Assembly: GCA_023251215.1 (NCBI GenBank)
Contig: JAHEZF010000067.1
Span: 1-7,712, forward strand
DNA length: 7,712 nt
From: Sphingobacteriales bacterium
GTDB taxonomy: Bacteria > Bacteroidota > Bacteroidia > Chitinophagales > Chitinophagaceae
Reading direction: 5' to 3'
Both the position numbers and the translations under genes were made by a program. The notes beneath the pieces are model-generated. The model was not told where the DNA came from. It searched no databases and saw only the letters and a program-made list of their open reading frames with translations. The first letter of the stretch is position 1, and each line of letters starts with the position of its first letter. Of this stretch, positions 1-7,611 are shown piece after piece.

Positions 1-163
1 TCAACCCCGCAATGTGTATTGAACACACAATGTTAACATAATTTTAAATCCCAAAAAATTTAATTTTCGATTTCCACTGCCCATTTTAAGAAGGCAAAAT
101 CAAAAAAAAGAAGCGTTTAAAAATTACCCAAAAAGAAACAATAAAAATTAAACAAACGAAATA
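1..163. other. AT-rich non-coding edge, downstream of the regulator gene
   Basis: No convincing coding frame is visible on either strand. On the minus strand this is the 3' flank of the Nudix-type regulator. It is very A-rich on the plus strand (T-rich on the minus strand), but I see no GC-rich hairpin that would make a standard intrinsic terminator. A small inverted repeat, TGTGT (13-17) and ACACA (23-27) with a 5-nt loop, and a palindrome TGTTAACA (31-38) lie near the left edge. They could be regulatory sites of a gene outside the window or chance in AT-rich sequence. Confidence 0.5.
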
Positions 164-898
164 TCAGGCGATTATAAGCTTATTGGTCAAGGCTTTACGT
201 CTCGTCATTTTTTTCCTGAACTCAGGCTTTAATTTGTAAACCTTTCCGGGTCTGTGCGGAACATTAGCTTCCATTTCGTTCAGATCAACCAGCCAGTCTT
301 TAATAGATATTTTTTTCCTGAAGTTGCGGCGGTCAAGTTCGAACCCGAGTATAGCCTGGTATAGTTCCTGCAACTGGCGCAGCGAAAATTTTTCAGGCAA
401 CAGGTTAAAAATAACAGGATGCTCCAGTACCTGTTGCCGTAAGCGTTGCAAACAGGTATCCAGTATAAGTTTGTGATCGAAAGCCAGTTTTTTAATTTCA
501 TTTACGGAGTGCCAATGCAGTCCATTATGGCTTAACTGCAGTTTATGATGTTTAATATCAATCAAAGAATAATAGGTAATAGTAATAACCCTGCCTGACG
601 GATGGCGGTCTGTGCCACCAAATGAAAAGACCTGCTCCAGGTACACATCATCCATCCCGGTTCTTTCTTTTAATATTCTATACGATGCAGCTTCGAGGTC
701 TTCATCGGGCCGTATCAGATCGCCCAACAATGAATAAAGCCCGGCAAACTCTTCCAGGTCCGATTTGATCAATAATACTTTCAATTCTTTTTGATCGTAA
801 CCGAAGATGACACAGTCAACCGATATGGCTATATTAAAATAATCAAGGTGACTGATCTTTTCTATCTCAGCGGTTTTCAGTTTTAATTCTTTTTCCAT
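164..898 (-). CDS. Nudix-related winged-helix transcriptional regulator (NrtR/AraR-like), annotated elsewhere as NUDIX hydrolase
   Basis: Probable sugar-responsive DNA-binding regulator of 244 residues, cytoplasmic. Residues about 22-150 form a Nudix-like domain. The Nudix box lies at about 59-82 but is degenerate: R74, E79 and G81 fit the REUxEExGU pattern, while the Glu expected after R74 is I75 and the Glu after E79 is R80. Loss of metal-binding glutamates argues against hydrolase activity and fits the NrtR and Bacteroidetes AraR families, where the Nudix fold senses a ligand. Residues about 160-230 form the C-terminal winged-helix typical of those regulators (EKFSLRQLQELYQAIL, then LDRRNFRKKI). 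The gene starts 24 bases after the amylase stop on the same strand, with no good promoter in the gap, so it is probably the second gene of an amylase operon. By context its ligand may be a starch breakdown product (inference). The ATG at 898 is the only sensible start. Family confidence is high; the ligand is unknown. Confidence 0.85.
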   Translation of the reverse strand: MEKELKLKTAEIEKISHLDYFNIAISVDCVIFGYDQKELKVLLIKSDLEEFAGLYSLLGDLIRPDEDLEAASYRILKERTGMDDVYLEQVFSFGGTDRHPSGRVITITYYSLIDIKHHKLQLSHNGLHWHSVNEIKKLAFDHKLILDTCLQRLRQQVLEHPVIFNLLPEKFSLRQLQELYQAILGFELDRRNFRKKISIKDWLVDLNEMEANVPHRPGKVYKLKPEFRKKMTRRKALTNKLIIA

Positions 899-922
899 AT
901 CGCTTGCTTATAATTATTATAA

Positions 923-3805
923 TCAGAATACCAATTTAAGAGTACTCTTTTTATTTTTTGATTGCACCTGTATCAGGTAAGTACCTGCCGGTAATTTTCC
1001 GGCAGTCCCATTGAAAGATAATTGATGCTTTCCCCTGGTCAGTACTCCGGAATAAAGTGTTGTTACTTTTTGCCCTAAGGCATTCAATAGCTCTACCAGC
1101 ACTTTCCCGTTTTCAGGAATGTACAATTCCATCACTGAATTTTCCTGTACGGGATTGGGATATACATTTATCCCTAAATTATTTCCGGGGCCATTTATAT
1201 CCGATACCGGGGTTACGACAGCGTTAATCAGGTTACGGTTCAGGTACACATGATATTCACCGGGCTGCAACGTAATGCTCTGCGCTGATCCTGTTGCCGT
1301 AAAAGTGTTTCCATTCAGGTAATCATACCATGTGCCGGCTGATGGAAAAGTAAAGGTTCCTGTCAGCGACGTTACATCAAAATTACCCAATACACAAAGC
1401 ATAGAAGAATCAGTGGCGCTGCGGATCGTTAACCACTTAAAGCCTCCGGCTAAACTCCGTGTAAGGGAAATGTTATTGGCAATAAAAACATCTTTGTACC
1501 AGGCATGGGCTCTTAATTTCAATATACTGGTATAAATATCATAGAGTCTTTTGCGCTGAATATTCTGCAGGTAATCCCAGCGAATGGGTTTTGCGGTAAG
1601 CCGGCATGAATCATTTACGGTTCCGTTCACGCACCGGTTAATGGAAAAATCGTAACCCAATTCTCCAAATTCCCAAATCATTTTTGGACCGGGACTATTT
1701 AACAGAAAAGCGGCACACATTTCTATCCGTTTCAGTGCCGTATTCAAATCTCGTGTGTCATAACCACCGGAAGAGTTTCCAAAGTTTAAATTTTTATACA
1801 TCATTCTTTCTTCATCATGGCTTTCCATATAGCTTAACAGGTAAGGATTAGGCCAGCCCCTTACGGTATGAAGTATCCCTTCAAAATTTGAATTGCCTAA
1901 AAAACCCATTGCCCCTTCCTGGAAATTGGTAGCCCCGTTACCCCATAGCATCATTCCATAATTTGATAATTCGATCTCTTCGGTATTTGCAGCAAAATGT
2001 TCCAGTATAACATAGGAACCGGATGACTTTAGCTGGGCAGTATCATAATAACGTTTCCAGATGGCAATCCTGCTGGCATCATACTGGCCCCATAAAGTCA
2101 CATTGTTTCCGGAATTAAATTGTGTGAATCCTTTGGAAAGATCAAACCGGAATCCATCCAGTTTATATTCCTGCAGCCAGAATTCAATTACCCGGCTGGT
2201 AAAATAGCGGGTATTCAGGCTTTCATGATTAAAGTCATTGAATACGCTGAATGGATGGGTTGCTGTAACATTAAACCATGGATTGTTCGCCGCGGGTTGA
2301 TTGGTGGCACTGTTCCAGTATAGGGCGGCCAGCGGACAAAGGCCTGTTGCGTGATTCAGGGCAATATCCATTACAACTGCTATTCCTTTTCTGTGGCAGG
2401 AGTCAACAAATTCTTTCAAAGTGTTTTTAGGTCCGTAATATTTATCAGGAGCAAAATAAAAATCAGGATTATAACCCCAGCTATTGTTTCCCTCAAATTC
2501 ATTAAAAGGCATGATCTCAATCGAATTGACTCCCATATTCTTTAAATAGTTCAATGTATCACGAAGTGTTTTCCAGTCATGCGCTGCTAAATAATCTCTG
2601 ATCAGGAGCTCATACACTACAATATTTCTCTTATCCGGTCTTGAAAAATTATTCACCGCCCAGGTGTAGCCGGGAGCATTTGTTTGCAGCAGGCTAACAA
2701 TACCTGTAGTAAATCCCGTTGGATATGCTCTTAATCCGGGATAGGTTGCAGAACTGATACCGCCATCGTTGGATGGATCTAATATTTTTTCTGAATAAGG
2801 CTCTGCCACTTTCAATGCTCCGTCCACGAGGTATTGAAATGCATATTCAGTTCCCGGTGTTAACCCCGTAATCCGTAACCACCAGTAATTACCATCAGGT
2901 GTTTTGTTCATTACATAATTGGTTTGTTCCATCCAGTTACTTCCCGGAAATTCCCCGATCATGGAGACCCTGTTTTTGCCCGGTGCATTTAAAACCAATA
3001 CAACAGAAGTATTTCCGGTTTCATAATTAATGCCATCTCTTACTCCGGCCGGTAACGGAGCAACAATGAGCGCCGGAGATACAAAGAATCTCAACGTATC
3101 TGTTACAATGGCGCTGCCATCGTTAGCCTCTGCTACTATAATTTGATTACCCGCAACCGGCAAAACCGGGTTGGCTGAAATGGTGGTTACATTGCTGGCT
3201 GTCTGAATTTGTGTTCCATTCAGGTACAGCTTCATAGTTGAAAGCCTGCTGGCAATTGCAGTAAGATTAATATTATCGCCTACCTGTTTATTGATGGGTT
3301 CTGGTATAGGAATATATGTTGGCTGAAAAGGAGGTACACTGAACCGGACAGCCACAGTATTATCATATACCGGTACATACATATCGCTGCCATCAGCATT
3401 ACGCTGTACAACCGTACCTGCACCATTACGAAAAAGGATAGCAATTTTTTTTATTGTTTCCCCTGCCGGTACAACAAAAAATGCCCGAATATTGGTAATA
3501 GCATATTGCCATTTATTATTTCCTAAATAAGTAGCCTGTGCAGCCGGGTTGGTAGTGGCCCAGGTAAATTTTACATACCGCCAGTCGGTCGGGCTTATGC
3601 TAAGATTGGTGATCACTCCCACATGTACATATACATCGCTTGTCGGAGTATAATTCAGCAGGCCCATGTTGCCCTTGCTGGCATCCACAGTAATAGTGAT
3701 GTTATCATTGTCTTTGGCAAAATCAGGTATCCAGGTAAGCAATTGGGATTTGCCGGCAAATGCAGAAACTATATAACAAAGAAAAAAAATAAAAAATCTT
3801 TTCAT
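923..3805 (-). CDS. Secreted multidomain GH13 alpha-amylase family glycosidase with T9SS sorting domain
   Basis: Predicted extracellular or cell-surface enzyme that hydrolyses alpha-glucosidic bonds in starch- or glycogen-like glucans. The 960-residue protein starts with a signal peptide (MKR, hydrophobic 4-17, likely cut after A15-F16-A17). Next come a beta-rich N-terminal module (about 22-155), an Ig-like module (about 165-245) and an early-set sandwich (about 264-345) like those preceding GH13 barrels. The GH13 barrel follows (about 390-770), then a C-terminal beta domain (to about 856). The T9SS type A sorting domain is about 878-960 (NVYPNP at the front, LPAGTYLIQV near the end). The conserved GH13 regions are visible: D480-x3-N484-H485, nucleophile D555 in GFRFD, acid/base E602 in VILEH, and H663-D664. 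All catalytic residues are present. The usual Lys-His after the nucleophile is K558-G559, a small deviation. The N-terminal modules may bind glucan, but I cannot assign their families. C725 and C734 could form a disulfide. It is the first gene of a unit with the regulator downstream. Confidence 0.92.
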   Translation of the reverse strand: MKRFFIFFLCYIVSAFAGKSQLLTWIPDFAKDNDNITITVDASKGNMGLLNYTPTSDVYVHVGVITNLSISPTDWRYVKFTWATTNPAAQATYLGNNKWQYAITNIRAFFVVPAGETIKKIAILFRNGAGTVVQRNADGSDMYVPVYDNTVAVRFSVPPFQPTYIPIPEPINKQVGDNINLTAIASRLSTMKLYLNGTQIQTASNVTTISANPVLPVAGNQIIVAEANDGSAIVTDTLRFFVSPALIVAPLPAGVRDGINYETGNTSVVLVLNAPGKNRVSMIGEFPGSNWMEQTNYVMNKTPDGNYWWLRITGLTPGTEYAFQYLVDGALKVAEPYSEKILDPSNDGGISSATYPGLRAYPTGFTTGIVSLLQTNAPGYTWAVNNFSRPDKRNIVVYELLIRDYLAAHDWKTLRDTLNYLKNMGVNSIEIMPFNEFEGNNSWGYNPDFYFAPDKYYGPKNTLKEFVDSCHRKGIAVVMDIALNHATGLCPLAALYWNSATNQPAANNPWFNVTATHPFSVFNDFNHESLNTRYFTSRVIEFWLQEYKLDGFRFDLSKGFTQFNSGNNVTLWGQYDASRIAIWKRYYDTAQLKSSGSYVILEHFAANTEEIELSNYGMMLWGNGATNFQEGAMGFLGNSNFEGILHTVRGWPNPYLLSYMESHDEERMMYKNLNFGNSSGGYDTRDLNTALKRIEMCAAFLLNSPGPKMIWEFGELGYDFSINRCVNGTVNDSCRLTAKPIRWDYLQNIQRKRLYDIYTSILKLRAHAWYKDVFIANNISLTRSLAGGFKWLTIRSATDSSMLCVLGNFDVTSLTGTFTFPSAGTWYDYLNGNTFTATGSAQSITLQPGEYHVYLNRNLINAVVTPVSDINGPGNNLGINVYPNPVQENSVMELYIPENGKVLVELLNALGQKVTTLYSGVLTRGKHQLSFNGTAGKLPAGTYLIQVQSKNKKSTLKLVF

Positions 3806-3835
3806 AGCATGCCCGTTTTACGGCTCAATCATTTT

Positions 3836-3843
3836 CGAAGATA
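3836..3843 (-). promoter_or_regulatory. Candidate Bacteroidetes-type -7 box for the amylase gene
   Basis: Read on the minus strand, 3843-3836 is TATCTTCG, a 7-of-8 match to the Bacteroidetes -7 consensus TAnnTTTG. It lies about 30 bases before the amylase ATG, giving a short leader of about 25 nt. No convincing TTTG -33 element is seen at the usual spacing, so expression may depend on an activator; the inverted sites just upstream fit that idea (inference). Confidence 0.45.
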
Positions 3844-3845
3844 CA

Positions 3846-3896
3846 AACATGTACTTATAACACATTAATTTTTTGATATAATTTTTGATACATGTT
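3846..3896. promoter_or_regulatory. Paired inverted AACATGTA sites, candidate operator of the amylase unit
   Basis: AACATGTA at 3846-3853 and its exact reverse complement TACATGTT at 3889-3896 lie in the divergent amylase/ligA spacer. Each contains the palindrome ACATGT. The centres are 43 bp apart, close to four helical turns. The proximal copy is immediately upstream of the putative amylase -7 box. This arrangement suits a dimeric or looping regulator, and the obvious candidate is the Nudix-type regulator in the same unit. I do not know its actual binding sequence, so the link is inference. Confidence 0.35.
3870..3890. repeat. TTTTTGATA direct repeat in the divergent spacer
   Basis: TTTTTGATA occurs at 3870-3878 and again at 3882-3890, a 12-bp period, so the copies sit roughly one helical turn apart. 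The second copy runs into the distal TACATGTT site. It could be part of a regulator site or a chance product of AT-rich sequence. Confidence 0.35.
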
Positions 3897-3903
3897 CAAT
3901 TAA

Positions 3904-6039
<2,136 letters not shown>

Positions 6040-6063
6040 AATATTTCGTGCCAGGAATTATCT

Positions 6064-6071
6064 TACCTTAG
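6064..6071 (+). promoter_or_regulatory. Possible -7 box between ligA and the HNH gene
   Basis: TACCTTAG matches 7 of 8 positions of TAnnTTTG and follows the ligA stop by 24 bases. If used, transcription would start near 6078 and give the HNH gene a leader of about 75 nt. No clear -33 element is visible. This is a weak call. Confidence 0.25.
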
Positions 6072-6153
6072 TGAAGGTTCGTTTTCTTTGTCTTATCAAC
6101 CTTCTTGTACCCCTGTTATCAACTGCATCCGATCCTGGCTAAAATTATTTGTT

Positions 6154-6714
6154 ATGATTAAAAAATTAGCCGGTGAAACCTGGAAGCCGCTTGTTTTTCC
6201 CGAATGGAAGCAGCTTCGCAATCGTTATGCTGTGTCCAGCCTTGGGCGCATAGCCAGTTACAAAAAAGATGTTCTGAATGATGGTAAGCTGTTGAGTGGT
6301 TCGCTGACCACAGGCTATCGAACATTAAACCTGCACCGCCCCAAAAACAAGGGCACCCTGTATATCCACCGCGAAATGGCAAAGATCTTTCTGAAAAAAA
6401 AATCGGCTGCACACAAATATGTTGTTCACCAGAATCACAACAAACTGGACAACCGCATTAAAAATCTGCGATGGGCCACTTTAGAATATATGATCAGGCA
6501 TCAGCAGGATAGTCCTGCCAAAATTGCCTATAAAGAAAAACAGGCAAACCGCACAGAAGGATTAAAACTTACCGCTGTACAGGTTAAAAAAATAAAATCC
6601 ATTCTCAACAGCAGGAACCGCAATATTACCATCAGGCAGCTTGCAAAAAATTACGCTGTCAGTGAAATGACCATGTACCGCATCAAGAGCGGGGAAAATT
6701 GGGCGAGGATATAG
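6154..6714 (+). CDS. Free-standing NUMOD4/HNH endonuclease-like protein with C-terminal HTH
   Basis: Putative site-specific DNA nuclease of 186 residues, of the phage and homing-endonuclease type. An N-terminal NUMOD4 DNA-binding motif (about 8-55) shows ETWKPL at the start and YAVSSLGRIASY at 25-36. An HNH core follows: IHR at 71-73, then VVHQNHNKLDNR at 90-101 with H92 and N100 in the expected places, and NLRWAT at 104-109. Where many relatives have Asp-Gly, this protein has N94-H95, so catalytic competence is not certain. Residues about 138-184 form a helix-turn-helix (LTAVQVKKIKSIL, then IRQLAKNYAVSEMTMYRIKSG), as in tailed HNH proteins that target DNA. I chose ATG 6154 because the NUMOD4 motif begins within ten residues; an in-frame TTG at 6088 would add 22 residues with no family resemblance. 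It lies 114 bases after ligA and is followed by a hairpin-forming repeat, which suggests an accessory insertion (inference). Confidence 0.85.
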   Translation: MIKKLAGETWKPLVFPEWKQLRNRYAVSSLGRIASYKKDVLNDGKLLSGSLTTGYRTLNLHRPKNKGTLYIHREMAKIFLKKKSAAHKYVVHQNHNKLDNRIKNLRWATLEYMIRHQQDSPAKIAYKEKQANRTEGLKLTAVQVKKIKSILNSRNRNITIRQLAKNYAVSEMTMYRIKSGENWARI

Positions 6715-6719
6715 AACCA

Positions 6720-6775
6720 TGATTATGAAGATAAGAGAAATGATTATGAGGATAAATAATTTTATCTTCATAATC
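6720..6775. repeat. Three-copy GATTATGArGATAA element (two direct, one inverted)
   Basis: GATTATGAAGATAA at 6721-6734 and GATTATGAGGATAA at 6742-6755 are direct copies with a 21-bp period. TTATCTTCATAATC at 6762-6775 is the perfect 14-bp reverse complement of the first copy and differs at one position from that of the second. The right arm can therefore pair with either left arm, giving two mutually exclusive hairpins in the RNA. It fills most of the 90-bp spacer between the HNH and DUF2461 genes. Confidence 0.85.
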
Positions 6776-6782
6776 CATTTTT
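6742..6782 (+). terminator. Hairpin and T-run after the HNH gene, possible terminator or attenuator
   Basis: 6742-6756 pairs with 6761-6775 as a 15-bp stem (one G-U wobble) and a TAAT loop. A run of five T follows at 6778-6782, two bases after the stem. The stem is AT-rich, so it would be a weak intrinsic terminator. It could end HNH transcription or act within the leader of the DUF2461 gene, because the alternative arm at 6721-6734 could displace it. Confidence 0.45.
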
Positions 6783-6804
6783 AAATCATGTAAATCGAGG
6801 TTCT

Positions 6805-7479
6805 ATGCTGCAATCATCCACATTAAAATTCCTGAAAGACTTAAAAAAGAATAACAACAAACCCTGGTTTGATGCCAACCGTAAACGATATGAAGAGGCG
6901 AAAGGGGATTTTGTAAATTTTATTCAGCAGGTAATTGACTTGCATGGGAAAAAAGATAAAACCATTTCTACGCTGAAAGCCAAAGATTGCATGTTCCGCA
7001 TCAACAGGGATATTCGTTTTTCAAAGGATAAATCTCCCTACAAAACAAACTTTGGTGCCAGTATTAATCGTGGAGGTAAAAAATCTATGCTTGCCGGCTA
7101 TTATTTCCATTGCGAACCCGGTGAAGCGTTTGTTGGCGGCGGCATCTGGCAGCCCATGCCTCCTGAATTAAAAAAGGTGAGGCAGGAAGTAGATTATAAT
7201 TTTAATGAGTTCAAAAAAATTATCAGTTCCAAAAAATTTAAAGCCGTCTATAGTGAATTATACAAAGGGGATGATGTAAGCCTTACCCGTTTGCCAAAAG
7301 GCTACGAAGAAAATAATCCTGCAGCTGAATATCTGAAACTGAAAAGCTATCTCGCTATGACCAATCTTTCTGGAAAAGATCTTACTTCAAAAAATTTGCT
7401 GCAAAAAACAATCACTGCATTCGGGGCATTAGAGCCATTGATTGAATTTCTTAATGAATCCTTGCGAGCCCCTGAATGA
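6805..7479 (+). CDS. DUF2461 domain-containing protein (TIGR02453 family)
   Basis: Complete 224-residue member of the DUF2461/TIGR02453 family, a widespread bacterial and fungal family of unknown biochemical function; cytoplasmic, with no signal peptide or membrane segment. Family hallmarks are in order: FLKDLKKNNNKPWFDANRKR (9-28), FRINRDIRFSKDKSPYKTNF (64-83), GYYFHCEPGEAFVGGGIWQP (98-117), LPKGYEENNPAAEYLK (163-178) and a C-terminal helix ending EFLNESL. The length is normal. The ATG at 6805 places the conserved block at the usual distance from the N-terminus. The spacer upstream holds the GATTATGA hairpin repeat, so expression may be independent of the HNH gene. The last five codons (LRAPE) and the stop lie inside a CTTGCGAGCC repeat unit, so the repeat has written the protein's end. 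The gene converges on a nuclease gene at the right edge. No function can be inferred from neighbours. Confidence 0.93.
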   Translation: MLQSSTLKFLKDLKKNNNKPWFDANRKRYEEAKGDFVNFIQQVIDLHGKKDKTISTLKAKDCMFRINRDIRFSKDKSPYKTNFGASINRGGKKSMLAGYYFHCEPGEAFVGGGIWQPMPPELKKVRQEVDYNFNEFKKIISSKKFKAVYSELYKGDDVSLTRLPKGYEENNPAAEYLKLKSYLAMTNLSGKDLTSKNLLQKTITAFGALEPLIEFLNESLRAPE

Positions 7480-7611
7480 AAAATCAACTTATCAGATTTT
7501 TGTGGGGCGAAGCAAACTCCTGCTACTTGAAGAACTTGCGAGCCGCGATAAACATGCTCATGTTCTTAATAGCACACAAGGGCGAAGCAATCTTCCTTGT
7601 CATTTGAAGAA
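7461..7611. repeat. Two tandem ~75-bp repeat units with conserved arms CTTGCGAGCC ... GGGCGAAGCAA
   Basis: Unit 1 covers 7461-7534 and unit 2 covers 7535-7611. CTTGCGAGCC recurs exactly at 7461-7470 and 7535-7544, GGGCGAAGCAA exactly at 7505-7515 and 7580-7590, and each unit ends TTGAAGAA (7527-7534, 7604-7611). The 34-35 bases between the arms differ completely, but each core carries its own inverted repeat: AAAAATC/GATTTTT in unit 1 and AACATG/CATGTT in unit 2. The arms are partly complementary (TTGC with GCAA, GCC with GGC, around a G-A-rich mismatch), so each unit can fold as a long cruciform-like hairpin. GCGAAGCAATCT and TTGCGAGC are words I recognise from dispersed intergenic repeats in Bacteroidetes and some other bacteria. 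Confidence 0.85.
7479..7501. terminator. Hairpin directly after the DUF2461 stop
   Basis: AAAAATC (7479-7485) and GATTTTT (7495-7501) form a perfect 7-bp stem with a 9-nt loop. It begins at the last base of the DUF2461 stop codon. The A-run and T-run flanks could let it work in both directions between the two convergent genes. The stem is AT-rich and short, so termination strength is uncertain. It forms the core of repeat unit 1. Confidence 0.4.

Noticed and set aside
6073..6104. Hairpin GAAGGTT (6073-6079) / AACCTTC (6098-6104) as ligA terminator
   Set aside because: Only 7 bp with an 18-nt loop and no T-run after it; could easily be chance.
6093..6123. TTATCAAC direct repeat (6093-6100 and 6116-6123) as a regulatory site
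   Set aside because: A short AT-rich 8-mer twice within 31 bases, with no symmetry and no clear relation to a promoter.
6088..6153. In-frame TTG start giving the HNH protein 22 extra residues
   Set aside because: The extra residues do not resemble the family. The NUMOD4 motif starts within ten residues of the ATG at 6154, and the added stretch overlaps plausible leader sequence.
7461..7611. CRISPR array
   Set aside because: Only two units; the conserved parts are two separated arms with structured cores, not one repeat with spacers, and no cas gene is visible.
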